A stretch of DNA of 64,000 nucleotides. Source: DRWZ01 sp964601505 (GTDB taxonomy: Bacteria; Calescibacteriota; Calescibacteriia; Calescibacteriales; Calescibacteriaceae). Below, piece after piece: positions 35,234 to 44,439 of this stretch. How positions within the stretch are numbered: the first letter of the stretch is position 1; the number at the start of each line of letters is the position of its first letter. Below the pieces are notes generated by a model. That model was not told the DNA's origin and ran no database searches. It was given only the letters and a program-made list of their open reading frames with translations. Location of the stretch: positions 4,073 to 68,072 of the forward strand of contig CAZRNR010000005.1 in NCBI GenBank assembly GCA_964601505.1. The letters are read 5' to 3'. Both the position numbers and the translations under genes were made by a program.

Positions 35234-36478
35234 TCACTTGGAGATTTCTCGTTTTATCTCGACCCTCATATTGGTAAGGTCTGCAAAAATAAAAATTTTC
35301 TCACTATTCTGAACATCTATTTTTGTTCTGTATGAAGTTAGGTTGTTCCTGAATTCAACAAAATGATATCCTTCCTGAACCTTCAGATTCACTACGGGTG
35401 TCCTATCTACCATCTTTCCATCAAGATATACTTCCGAATCAGGCAAAGAGTTTATAAAAATGTATCCGAAATTCTCTGTATTTTTATTTTTCTCAGTTGG
35501 ATGAAACATAGACTTAAAATCTTTTTTAGATTGCTCGGGTTTTCTGGAATCCCTGATCTTTTCTGTTTCTTGAGATTTTTCCTCTACCTTCTCATGAACC
35601 TGTCTTCTCTCCCCTGGTATCAATGAAACCATTTCTATATTCTGTGAGAGCGGGTTCACATAAGTTTCTTTTTTAGCTTCAGTATTCCTTGTTGAAAAAT
35701 ATAATCTTTTTCTCAAAATATCCGGTAGAATAAGCCCGGCAAGAAAAGATGGTATTGATATAGAAAGAACCAAAATTATTCCTTTAGATAAATTTCTTGT
35801 CCGAGAACCAGAATTGATTATATTTCCAGTAGTGATAAAGAGTGATGCTTCTCTTTCAAAGAAAGATCCGAATTCATAGATCTTTTTAGCAATATCCAAG
35901 ATAAAATCCCTTGGTCTTGAATAGTCCTTTTCTGAAATATCTCTGAAAACACCAGGACACATATATTCAATGACTTTCCCAAGAGCCTTAAGGTCTGATA
36001 CTATATCTTTTTTTGAATTTCTATCGTAATATCCTGGGGTTATAACATCTTGTGATTTTGCGCAGTCAAGGATCTTGATTTGACCATCAAATCCAATAAT
36101 TATGTTTGAAGGAGTTATGTCTCCGTTGAATTCTCCTTTGGAGTCAATAAAATCAAGGAATCTCAAAATTTCTGAAGCTATGAAAAGAGCAAGCTGAGGT
36201 GGTAATTTGCCCTTCTCCTCAACTATTTCCCTTAAAGTTTTTCCGGGAATGTATTCTCTTACGATATATACATACTCATCGCTCTCAAACATATCATAAA
36301 CTTCAGGGGTTTTGTATCTTATCTTTGAAAGAAAGAGATATTCTGTTTGAGCCAGATCTTTATTTTTCTTTGGAAATTCTTTCAATACAACATTCTTTGA
36401 AATATTTCTATCATATGCAAGGTATGTTTTGGAGAAATTCCCCTCCCAGATCTGAACTTTGTTTTCAAATCTACTCAC
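35234..36478 (-). CDS. Serine/threonine protein kinase-like protein with TM segment and PEGA domain
   Basis: A 414-residue protein: kinase domain (about 1-225), Ser/Lys-rich juxtamembrane, one transmembrane helix (about 228-250, ILVLSISIPSFLAGLILP), then an extracytoplasmic PEGA repeat (IFINSLPDSEVYLDGKMVDRTP). The invariant Lys is in VVLKEFP. The catalytic loop is NGDITPSN where HRDxKPxN is standard: the Asp and Asn are kept, but His-Arg and Lys are not. The DFG motif reads DCA. It may be a weak or pseudo-kinase sensing the periplasm. The GTG start has an AT-rich -10-like sequence. It follows the FHA-sigma54 activator by 31 bp in the same direction, suggesting a phospho-recognition circuit. 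Confidence 0.75.
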   Translation of the reverse strand: MSRFENKVQIWEGNFSKTYLAYDRNISKNVVLKEFPKKNKDLAQTEYLFLSKIRYKTPEVYDMFESDEYVYIVREYIPGKTLREIVEEKGKLPPQLALFIASEILRFLDFIDSKGEFNGDITPSNIIIGFDGQIKILDCAKSQDVITPGYYDRNSKKDIVSDLKALGKVIEYMCPGVFRDISEKDYSRPRDFILDIAKKIYEFGSFFEREASLFITTGNIINSGSRTRNLSKGIILVLSISIPSFLAGLILPDILRKRLYFSTRNTEAKKETYVNPLSQNIEMVSLIPGERRQVHEKVEEKSQETEKIRDSRKPEQSKKDFKSMFHPTEKNKNTENFGYIFINSLPDSEVYLDGKMVDRTPVVNLKVQEGYHFVEFRNNLTSYRTKIDVQNSEKIFIFADLTNMRVEIKREISK

Positions 36479-36509
36479 GTATATAAAGTAATGTTTGCTT
36501 TTCTTCTCT

Positions 36510-37847
36510 TTATATATTCAATTTAAGATCTTTGATATACTTTTTGATGAGTTTTTCCATATACTTTCTGTTAATCTTCGCCATCCGAGCGCATTCCGAT
36601 ATATTTCCCCTACAAATTGAATATAAAGTTTTTACATAATTTTCTTCAAATTCCTCAATCAACTTGTGTTTCAGACTCTTGAAGTCTTGTTCCAGATCAA
36701 CTTTGAATTTTGAATCTCCTCCAACCAGAATATCTATTTGCAATTCATTTGTTGCCTTCCAGATTTTATAAAATCTTTCAATAAAATTTTTAAGCTCTCT
36801 TACATTTCCTGGCCAGCTATAGCCCAAAATCAGTGCAGAATTATCCGACAAAAAACCATAAAGTTTTTCAAACTCCTTCTTATCTTCGCAATTCCTTTCA
36901 AGGAAGAAATGAACAAGTGGGAATATATCTTCTTTTCTTTCCCGAAGAGGTGGGATCTTGATTCTTACTTGAGCAAGGCGAAAAAAAAGATCACTTCTGA
37001 AATTTCCCCTCTCTATCTCTTCATCTATTTTTCTTGATGTAGCAGATATTATTCTTGTATCAGAGTATAGAACTTTTGTTGAACCTACAGGCCTATACTC
37101 TTTCTTCTCAACAAATCTCAAAAGATGTATCTGATCTTGTATAGGAATTTCTCCGATCTCATCTAAAAACAGTGTCCCCAGATTTGCGAGAGAAACGATA
37201 CCATCTTTACTCTTTTCTGCACCGGTAAAAGCTCCTTTTTCATATCCGAAAATTTCAGACAAAAAAAGATTTTTATCAACTGTTGTGAGATCGCAGATTA
37301 CAAAATCTTTATTTCTTCTTGGGCTTGCAAGGTGAATCGCTCGCGCAAGCTCCTCTTTGCCAACTCCTGTTTCACCCTCTATAAGTATATTAAGATCTGT
37401 TTGAGCAAACTTAAAAGCTCTTGCAAAAATCTCCCTCATAGCTAAACTTTTTCCAACGCAACCAAAAAAATTTTCTTCCGGGAAAATATCAATCACCCTT
37501 CTCTCTCCAATCGCCTTAAATACTATTTCAGTCTGCCCCACCCTTATAGTTATTCCATTCTGAGACAGGAATGCAGAAACAATTTTCACACCGTTAAGAT
37601 ATGTCCCATTGGTGCTCTCAAGGTCCTGAATTTTGTAAAGCTTTGACTCATCATCCCATGTTATTCTCGCATGCTCCTTAGATACGGTAGGGTCAGAGAG
37701 GCGGATTTCACAAGAAGCTGAACTTCCCATTATCAGATCCCTCGATGATAATCTGAAAACCTTCCCCCTATCAGGTCCCTTTATAACCTCTAACTCACAA
37801 AGTTCTATTTCAATAGCCCGCCTTTCTATCCTTATAGTCTTCTCCAT
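36510..37847 (-). CDS. FHA-domain sigma-54-dependent transcriptional activator
   Basis: About 445 residues. An N-terminal FHA domain (about 20-100; RDLIMGSSASCEIRLSDPTVSKEHARI) recognises phospho-Thr. A AAA+ sigma-54 interaction domain follows, with Walker A EGETGVGKEELAR, the sigma-54-contacting GAFTGA loop (GYEKGAFTGAEKSKDG), Walker B TLFLDEIGEI and R-finger region. A C-terminal Fis-type helix-turn-helix (GNISECARMAKINRKYMEKLIKKY) completes it. The FHA domain suggests control by phosphorylation, plausibly by the kinase just downstream. It is divergent from a lipoprotein gene with a perfect sigma-54 promoter. The ATG at 37847 with TACAAT six bases upstream is preferred over one at 37865. Confidence 0.9.
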   Translation of the reverse strand: MEKTIRIERRAIEIELCELEVIKGPDRGKVFRLSSRDLIMGSSASCEIRLSDPTVSKEHARITWDDESKLYKIQDLESTNGTYLNGVKIVSAFLSQNGITIRVGQTEIVFKAIGERRVIDIFPEENFFGCVGKSLAMREIFARAFKFAQTDLNILIEGETGVGKEELARAIHLASPRRNKDFVICDLTTVDKNLFLSEIFGYEKGAFTGAEKSKDGIVSLANLGTLFLDEIGEIPIQDQIHLLRFVEKKEYRPVGSTKVLYSDTRIISATSRKIDEEIERGNFRSDLFFRLAQVRIKIPPLRERKEDIFPLVHFFLERNCEDKKEFEKLYGFLSDNSALILGYSWPGNVRELKNFIERFYKIWKATNELQIDILVGGDSKFKVDLEQDFKSLKHKLIEEFEENYVKTLYSICRGNISECARMAKINRKYMEKLIKKYIKDLKLNI

Positions 37848-37894
37848 AATCTTATTGTAAAACATTTAGAAATGGCTACAGAAGTATCCATAAA

Positions 37895-37914
37895 TTGGTT
37901 ATCAGAGTAACCAA
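37895..37914. promoter_or_regulatory. Candidate activator-binding palindrome upstream of the sigma-54 promoter
   Basis: TTGGTTA-N6-TAACCAA is a perfect 7-bp inverted repeat, about 30 bp upstream of the -24 element and between the divergent activator and lipoprotein genes. Its position suggests binding by the Fis-type domain of the adjacent FHA activator, controlling both genes. It is closer to the promoter than most enhancers. Confidence 0.55.
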
Positions 37915-37941
37915 AATTCAAAAAATATCTCCTGAAATCTA

Positions 37942-37957
37942 TGGCACAGACTTTGCT
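37942..37957 (+). promoter_or_regulatory. Sigma-54 (-24/-12) promoter
   Basis: TGGCAC-N5-TTGCT matches the consensus TGGCAC-N5-TTGCW. GG (37943-37944) and GC (37955-37956) are separated by exactly 10 bases, the strict sigma-54 spacing. The expected transcript start is about 12 bases further on, just upstream of a GGAGG ribosome-binding site of the lipoprotein gene. Confidence 0.85.
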
Positions 37958-37981
37958 GTAAATAAGAGGAGGTGAAAAAAT

Positions 37982-39514
37982 ATGTTTGAAAGGCTTTTTT
38001 TAATTATTTTAATCTTGGTGGCTTTGTTCAGATGTGCAGGATCGGAAACAAAAAAAGAAGTAACATTTAATCAACTTACACAAGACGAACAGACACAAAT
38101 AGCAAACACCACAGATGATACATTGGGTGATCTATATATAGTGTTTGAAACCGAACTTAACCCAGCACTTATAGAGGCTGATATAAATGAAATCATGACC
38201 GCGCGCGCTCCAGCTCTAACTCCAGAAGATGATTCATCAGTAAGCTCACAAGAAGATCCCACAGATGAAATGGAAAAAGAAATAGATCTCTCCAAAACAT
38301 TGGAACACTCTATGAACACCGAAAGAATAGAGAAAATCAAAAGTCTTGAAAATAACCTTAAAGATATACGCAGGTTAGGGAATGGATATGGAAAACTTGT
38401 ATTAAGTCTGTTCCAACTCCAGAATCTCGGGAAATGCTTCGAAGACAAAAAAATACAACCCAAAACATGTGAAAAAGTTAGGCAAGGAGAAATCTCTTCC
38501 TGCACACTTGAAATAAATGGATGTAGCTTAGATGATAATGGATACTCTGTCTCTGGAATCATATATGTTGATTATGTTACGGCACAATCAGGAACTATAT
38601 ATTACTCTTTGAATCTTACAAATGCGAAGTTTGAGAAGAATGGGAAATATGTCAATTTTTCAGGGAGTATTCTTGGAAAAATCATTCAGGGTGAGTCAGA
38701 GCAGGAAATCAAAAACATAAATATAGAAGATACAGAAAGGGGGATAATATTGAGAATTGGAAGTGGTCTTAACAGGGTTGAACTCATGAGCAGTGGAACA
38801 GCTAAAGCCAAATCTCAATTCACCAATGTATATTTCAAAAGTGCGACGAAAGAAGTATGGTTTAATACGGACATAGAAGTTAATAGAGATGGGAAGAACT
38901 TGAGTATATCTTTCAGCGCTTCCGCTACAAATACATCTGGCGAAAAAGCAGAAGTAAGTGGAGTGCATAATAGGGTAAAGAGTTCCGATCCAAAGATGGT
39001 ATCACGCGAGGATAGACTCAATGTATCTTTCAGCTCACCTACAACATCTTTCAGTTCATCTACATATAGATACAAATCAGTTAAGCACGAAAAGACCCCA
39101 GATGGTAAGACATTTTCTCTTTCTATAACGAATGATGTAAAATCAAATGGGCAAACAATATACTCTTTCTCAAAAGACCTTACAATTGTCAAAAGCACAA
39201 ATCGTGTGATATCAGGGAAATCTACAATATTAAAGAAGAATGGAGTAAAGCTTGAAATAACATACGATAATATTGAGATGGAAAAAGGATGTAAAAAACC
39301 CGTTGGTGGAAAGGTTACGGTTATCCGAACAGCACCAAATGAGGAAAAAACAAAGATAGAGGTAACATTCAAATCAGGATGCGTTTGTGAAGCAGACGTA
39401 AAAGTTGAAAAATCAGATAAAATTATCACAACTTCACGCAATATGTGTGAAGCAGGAGAAAAAGCAAAAACTAATATGATGAATAGGATGGGAGGAAATC
39501 ACGGTATGATGTGA
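37982..39514 (+). CDS. Large lipoprotein under sigma-54 control, unknown function
   Basis: A 510-residue exported protein. The signal (MFERLFLIILILVALFRC) ends in a probable lipidated Cys. An acidic, low-complexity region (about 40-125) follows, then a long beta-rich part with repeated Tyr/Thr/Ser strands (GIIYVDYVTAQSGTIYYSL, GKYVNFSGSI), several Cys, and a Met/Asn-rich C-terminus. I do not recognise the family. It has a clear GGAGG ribosome-binding site, unlike the leaderless first genes nearby, a sigma-54 promoter and a strong terminator after it, so it is monocistronic. It is the most likely target of the divergent FHA activator. Confidence 0.7.
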   Translation: MFERLFLIILILVALFRCAGSETKKEVTFNQLTQDEQTQIANTTDDTLGDLYIVFETELNPALIEADINEIMTARAPALTPEDDSSVSSQEDPTDEMEKEIDLSKTLEHSMNTERIEKIKSLENNLKDIRRLGNGYGKLVLSLFQLQNLGKCFEDKKIQPKTCEKVRQGEISSCTLEINGCSLDDNGYSVSGIIYVDYVTAQSGTIYYSLNLTNAKFEKNGKYVNFSGSILGKIIQGESEQEIKNINIEDTERGIILRIGSGLNRVELMSSGTAKAKSQFTNVYFKSATKEVWFNTDIEVNRDGKNLSISFSASATNTSGEKAEVSGVHNRVKSSDPKMVSREDRLNVSFSSPTTSFSSSTYRYKSVKHEKTPDGKTFSLSITNDVKSNGQTIYSFSKDLTIVKSTNRVISGKSTILKKNGVKLEITYDNIEMEKGCKKPVGGKVTVIRTAPNEEKTKIEVTFKSGCVCEADVKVEKSDKIITTSRNMCEAGEKAKTNMMNRMGGNHGMM

Positions 39515-39533
39515 GATAACCATACGAATCAAT

Positions 39534-39559
39534 GGGGGAGAAAAACTCCCCCTACTTTT
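39534..39559 (+). terminator. Rho-independent terminator after the sigma-54 lipoprotein gene
   Basis: GGGGGAG-AAAAA-CTCCCCC forms a perfect 7-bp GC-rich stem with a 5-base loop, followed by TACTTTT. It lies 20 bp after the stop codon. Confidence 0.85.
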
Positions 39560-39821
39560 CCCTCGGAAGCAAAATAAAATATAAAGAAATCACTTACAAA
39601 TTGAACTCCATTCTTCATAAATCCTCAAGCTGGATTACTCTATGAAAAACTATCTATCTTCCATATCAACGAAAAACACTACAGACTTAAATCTACAAAT
39701 AATCATACGAGAATGAAAAATGTTAAGGCAACACTCAAGGTTTGTTCGGAATCAATTCACATAACAAAAAAATATGTGAATGTCTGCTTGAACAAAAAGA
39801 TAACTAACATTTTTGAATCTC
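39560..39821. other. Gap downstream of the terminator
   Basis: No gene was seen. A perfect 9-bp inverted repeat ATTCACATA...TATGTGAAT with a 9-base A-rich loop (39755-39781) lies 40 bp past the stop of the minus-strand MMPL gene and might end its transcript. Confidence 0.4.
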
Positions 39822-42533
39822 TTATATCTTAACTTTTCCGGAAACGAAACTAAATATTGCGGGCATAAGTATCACAGATACAAAAGCTGAAAAGGCTATA
39901 CCGATTGTGAGAATTTCTCCGAGATCTTTAAGTCCGGGAAAATGTGCTGCAAGCATAGAACCAAATCCGACAATTGTAGTAATAGCTGCGATAAAGATAG
40001 CAGTTCCAGTTCCTGCTATAGCTTTCTTGATATCTTTCTCTTCAATCAATCTATGGACTATATGAACACCATAATCAACTCCAACTCCAAGTAGCAGAGC
40101 ATAGGCTCCCATATTTATATAATGTATTTTCACACCAAGAAGCGAAGCGATACCAGATGAGATAATCAGAGAAGACATAACAGGAATCAGAGATAAAACA
40201 GTCTGGGATAACTTTCTGAATCCTAAAAATACTATGAACGAGACAATAAAGGCAGATAGTATTAATGATCTGAGGAAATCTTTTTTGACCCTATCAGTAA
40301 CATTAAGGAATATCGAAATTATGCTGAAAGACTTTGGATCTATTTGTTCCATTTCTTTTTTTATCTGACGCATATAGTTTTCATCTTCCCATATGGCTCT
40401 TTTTGGATAAGCGAAAACCATGAAAGAGCCATCTTTTCCAACAAATGCATTCTTTATATCCCTTGGTATGTCATTTATGTCAAAACCTCTGCTTTGAGAA
40501 GCGAGCTTTAAATCATTCAGCATTTCTGATACCGAATCTAAATTAACAACCTGAAGTGTAGTCATATCAATATAAGTTCTTTGTGATATATTCTGTATAA
40601 TGTTATCCACCATATCTTTGAGTTTTCTTGCTTCATTCTCACCTTGAAAAGTTCCTGAAAGCACAGAAAGTTCTATCATAGCAGATGCTACTTCTCTTAA
40701 GGATTCAAAGACTTCTGAAACATGCTTTGAATCTGCAACATATGGTAAATTTGGTTTCTTACCAAGATTTATATCCTTCACAACATTATAAATAGAGCGA
40801 ACATATGGAATCTTCTCCTGAATATCTTGAGGATAAAAAATCCTTATTGATTCAACAGATTTGACAGTTGAAGATGATTCTATTTTTTTTATGTTCTCGT
40901 CAAGTTCATTAAGATTTTCAAAAACGAAAACTGTATAGTCTTTTGGTCTTCCAAACTCTTTTATTATCAAATCCTCAGCATGAATAGCTGGTAAATCTGG
41001 TAGAATCTTTCTCAAATTGTATTCAAACCCAAATTTAGAAATCAAACCAAATATACCAAGAAAAATGAGAACGGAATAAATAATGAGGAAAGGAAATCTC
41101 ATTTTGGAAACAAGGTCTGAGACAAATCTCAGTGGTAGATCTAACGTTATAACCTTTTCTTTTACAAGCATTTTTCTCAAGAGTATTATAAGAGAAGAAG
41201 TAAAGAAAAGCGATGTTATAAGATATATGATAATTCCACTTCCTGCTATAACACCAAGAATTTTTGTTCCTGTTATTTCACTTATGGTTACGGAGAGAAA
41301 AGCAGCAGATGTAGTTATAGCTCCAACAAACATCGGAGGGATAACTTTCTTCAGAGTTAATCTCATAGCTTGCTTTGGTTCTTCTCCTTCCTGGATGAAT
41401 TCTTTCCATCTTGAAAAAACATATGCCTGAAAATCTACTCCAAGACCAATTAGAAAAGCTCCAAAAAGAGCGCTTATAACTGTTATATACCCATAAACGA
41501 GCATGAGAAAACCAAATGAGAGAGCCAAACCAACACCCAGAGCCGACGCTATTACAATCATACCCCCTAAACCTCTGAAAACCAAGAGAAACACAATAAC
41601 CCCGAGTATCCCAGATATAAGCGTGGTGGTCTTCATATCTCTTATCGTAACCAACCTCTGCTCCTCAAGAGCGATATATGTCCCCCCAAGATAAACATTA
41701 GGACAAGACTTCAGATTACCTTTGATATCAACAAGTTTTCTATATATCAATTTATTGAAGTTGTAGTCATCAGATGGTCTGACAGGTATTGCGAACACAG
41801 CTATCGTATCAAGATCCTTTGAGATCATAAACTCATGGTCAATATCATACTCATTGGTGCTATTTGAAGCAGAACCGACAAGAAAAGCTTTACGGAAAAG
41901 GCTTCTGTATTTCTCCTGATCAATGTAGCCAGTTCGAAAATATTCATCTATAGCGCTCAACCAATCTCTTAAATTTGTAATTGATTTGACAAACTCTTCT
42001 TCATCTCCTACATCTTCTCTCTGGAGGATTTCTCTTTCCATAATTCCTGACCAAGTCTTAACAAAGTGCAGGAAATCAAGGTCGTCAAACAAGCTTGCAA
42101 ACTCTTTCTCACGCCTTCTCAAAAAATCTTCAAGCTCTTCAAGATTATCTCTTTCCACGAAAAACAAAGCATGCTGCTTCAAAAAATCTATAGGAATCTT
42201 ACCCCTGACAGATTTTATCTCCTCTAAAGCTTCAAGATTATTCTGAACTTCCTCCGCACATTTTTTAAGTTCAGATAAATTTTCAGACTGTATTACAAAA
42301 AAGACCATATCTACACCACCATATTTTTCCGAGACCTCCTTGTATCTAACAACCTGTGGATGATTTGGAGGAAGCTCATCAAAAAATGATAGCTTTATCA
42401 CCATTTTCTTAGCTGACAAAGCTGAAACAACCGCAAGAAATATGAACAAAGGGACAAACAACCAATAAAACTTTAAAGGTAATTCAGATATAATGCCTAT
42501 TATTCTATTCCCAAGATTTTCTTTTGAATTCAT
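39822..42533 (-). CDS. RND/MMPL-family exporter
   Basis: A 903-residue inner-membrane protein with the two-fold RND/MMPL layout. It has TM1, a large periplasmic loop (about 45-285), and a six-helix block with GVDFQAYVFSRWKE, then a second loop (about 500-745) and a second six-helix block with GVGVDYGVHIVHRLIEE. The repeated G-x-D-F/Y motifs are the sterol-sensing/MMPL signature with the proton-relay Asp. Relatives export lipids, hopanoids or siderophores; the cargo is unknown. No membrane-fusion partner is adjacent. The start has TATTAT nine bases upstream. Confidence 0.85.
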   Translation of the reverse strand: MNSKENLGNRIIGIISELPLKFYWLFVPLFIFLAVVSALSAKKMVIKLSFFDELPPNHPQVVRYKEVSEKYGGVDMVFFVIQSENLSELKKCAEEVQNNLEALEEIKSVRGKIPIDFLKQHALFFVERDNLEELEDFLRRREKEFASLFDDLDFLHFVKTWSGIMEREILQREDVGDEEEFVKSITNLRDWLSAIDEYFRTGYIDQEKYRSLFRKAFLVGSASNSTNEYDIDHEFMISKDLDTIAVFAIPVRPSDDYNFNKLIYRKLVDIKGNLKSCPNVYLGGTYIALEEQRLVTIRDMKTTTLISGILGVIVFLLVFRGLGGMIVIASALGVGLALSFGFLMLVYGYITVISALFGAFLIGLGVDFQAYVFSRWKEFIQEGEEPKQAMRLTLKKVIPPMFVGAITTSAAFLSVTISEITGTKILGVIAGSGIIIYLITSLFFTSSLIILLRKMLVKEKVITLDLPLRFVSDLVSKMRFPFLIIYSVLIFLGIFGLISKFGFEYNLRKILPDLPAIHAEDLIIKEFGRPKDYTVFVFENLNELDENIKKIESSSTVKSVESIRIFYPQDIQEKIPYVRSIYNVVKDINLGKKPNLPYVADSKHVSEVFESLREVASAMIELSVLSGTFQGENEARKLKDMVDNIIQNISQRTYIDMTTLQVVNLDSVSEMLNDLKLASQSRGFDINDIPRDIKNAFVGKDGSFMVFAYPKRAIWEDENYMRQIKKEMEQIDPKSFSIISIFLNVTDRVKKDFLRSLILSAFIVSFIVFLGFRKLSQTVLSLIPVMSSLIISSGIASLLGVKIHYINMGAYALLLGVGVDYGVHIVHRLIEEKDIKKAIAGTGTAIFIAAITTIVGFGSMLAAHFPGLKDLGEILTIGIAFSAFVSVILMPAIFSFVSGKVKI

Positions 42534-42722
42534 AGAATTACGATAATAATTTATCAGTCATTTTATATGAAAATTCAACAGATTAAAAATTATGCTTTAC
42601 AGAATTACCGCATTACTAAAACAGATATTTAATACAAGTTTAAAAAATAAGTGGCTGAAAGAAGCAAAAGAATAGGGAGAACAAAACCGAAATTTATATG
42701 AGTTAGGCAGAAAAAACGATAA

Positions 42723-43307
42723 ATGAAGCAAGGGAAAAATATTCTATCCTTACTACCACTAGTGATAATTTCAATTTTACTATCATGCGCTGGCAGGAAA
42801 GCTCCACCCTGGACAATTCAAGATATCACAATAGAACAAGGTAAAATAGATAAAGGATATGTGACAGAATCTGTTGGACTTAAACCTTCCGAGAGCTTAG
42901 CTCAACTAAAATGTATGACTCAAGGAAAAATAAAGCTACAAAACGTGGTAAGAGGTAAAATAGAAGAAAAATTCAAAGAATTTCTGAACTACACAAAAAA
43001 TATAGAACCATACAGGGAAAAGGTAAAAATATTCCGCGAGATGATGGTTGAGATCTCAAAGGAAATAATAAAAAAGTTATCCGATAAAATAGAACAAGAG
43101 GGAATACACATTGATAAAGAAAACTATGTGCTTTTCTGCAGAATGTCATTGAAATTTGATGAAGAGTTTTATAGGGTCTTGAACGAAACAAGTCTTGACA
43201 TAATGAAATCAAATTATTACAGAACTATTTACGACGAGGAAGCACCACAAAAGTTGTCTGAGTACATAGAAGAAAACATAAGAAAAATAAAAGGGGGTAA
43301 AAAATAA
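42723..43307 (+). CDS. Lipoprotein, LPP20-like
   Basis: A 194-residue lipoprotein. The signal peptide ends with the lipobox ILLSC (Cys about 22). The mature protein starts AGRKAPPWTIQD and is largely helical and charged, with ASL..A-type helices like LPP20-family lipoproteins. The resemblance is weak, resting on the PPW motif after the lipid anchor and length. It is divergent from the MMPL exporter and convergent with the MenA-like gene. No enzymatic motif was seen. Confidence 0.6.
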   Translation: MKQGKNILSLLPLVIISILLSCAGRKAPPWTIQDITIEQGKIDKGYVTESVGLKPSESLAQLKCMTQGKIKLQNVVRGKIEEKFKEFLNYTKNIEPYREKVKIFREMMVEISKEIIKKLSDKIEQEGIHIDKENYVLFCRMSLKFDEEFYRVLNETSLDIMKSNYYRTIYDEEAPQKLSEYIEENIRKIKGGKK

Positions 43308-43356
43308 AAAGGAACTCAGACAAATTAAAGGAGAGAAAGGCATCAAAGAAAAAGCA

Positions 43357-44349
43357 TTAAAGAAAATAAGATAAAGAAAGTGCAAGGATATAGGACAAAG
43401 AGAAATCTGCGTTAAATATAAACGCTCCACCAACATACCACATTGGCCAGAATTCTTTCGGATAGAAATCCGGAGATTCTTCTACCCTACTTGGTTTTGG
43501 TTCATCAAGACCCTTGAACATCAATAAGGCACGGGGAAAAGAAATAAAAGATAAAAGAATTGGATACTCCCGAGTTAAAAAAGCAATAACAATAACAAAA
43601 AGATATGGGACGAGAACGAGAATCTTACAAAGCTTTTTAGTTTTTTGTTCCCCCAAAATCACTGGTAAAGTTCTGGCCCCTTTTTCCTTATCTTGATCTA
43701 TTTTGTCAAGGTGTTTCCCAAAGAGAACCAAGGAAGAGGTTATTCCATAAGGAACAGACGCTAAAAAAGCTTTGAAATCGAAACTGCCTGTTATTACGAA
43801 GAAGCTTCCGCATATCATGATTGGTCCCCAGACCAGGAAAACAATTAGTTCTCCAAGCCCAATATATTTGAAGCGAAATGGAGGACCGGAATATGAGAAA
43901 AGAGCAATAAAACCTAAAAGAGCGAGGATTAAAACCCATATACCTCTTTGAAGGAAAAGATAAAAACCACATAAAAAAGCCAAGAATACCAGAACTAATC
44001 CAAGAAGTATGGTTCTTCTTTCCCCGAGAGCAAAAACAGGATGGACACCATAAACATTTCTAAAATAATCAGGAGAATCAACTTTATTTTTGTAATCCCA
44101 AAAGTCGTTTATGACATTGCTTGAAGCATGCGCTAGGAGAAGACCGGCTGTATTGATAAGAAAAAGATCCAAGTTAAAACTTCCGAAAATACTAGAAAGC
44201 AAACCACCAATAACAGCAGAAAAAAGAGTTATTGGCAAAGATACTAACCTTATTAATCCCAAAATCCTATTTTTCTCAAAACCCGAACTTACTTTCAAAA
44301 AATTGCTCCAAAACTTTGCCTCAATAATACCAAAACGGGAATAAAGCAT
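43357..44349 (-). CDS. UbiA-family prenyltransferase, MenA-like
   Basis: About 330 residues with around eight helices. Both Asp-rich motifs are intact: NVINDFWDYKNKVDSPD and KHLDKIDQDKEKGARTLPVILG, which bind the prenyl diphosphate through Mg2+. The overall pattern resembles 1,4-dihydroxy-2-naphthoate polyprenyltransferase of menaquinone synthesis, but ubiquinone or other quinone substrates cannot be excluded. The frame opens with a TTG at 44421; the ATG at 44349 is preferred because family members begin close to that point. It lies directly downstream of bamA on the same strand. Confidence 0.8.
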   Translation of the reverse strand: MLYSRFGIIEAKFWSNFLKVSSGFEKNRILGLIRLVSLPITLFSAVIGGLLSSIFGSFNLDLFLINTAGLLLAHASSNVINDFWDYKNKVDSPDYFRNVYGVHPVFALGERRTILLGLVLVFLAFLCGFYLFLQRGIWVLILALLGFIALFSYSGPPFRFKYIGLGELIVFLVWGPIMICGSFFVITGSFDFKAFLASVPYGITSSLVLFGKHLDKIDQDKEKGARTLPVILGEQKTKKLCKILVLVPYLFVIVIAFLTREYPILLSFISFPRALLMFKGLDEPKPSRVEESPDFYPKEFWPMWYVGGAFIFNADFSLSYILALSLSYFL

Positions 44350-44439
44350 ATTATCATTTGTGATTTTAAAAGAAAAGGCTTGCGAAATATAAGAAGCTGA
44401 AAGTTCCCAATGTGGAGACAAATATCAATCATAGAGATT

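Noticed and set aside
38815..39441. Minus-strand frame of 208 codons
   Set aside because: Antisense shadow of the sigma-54-driven lipoprotein gene, which has a promoter, ribosome-binding site and terminator on the plus strand.
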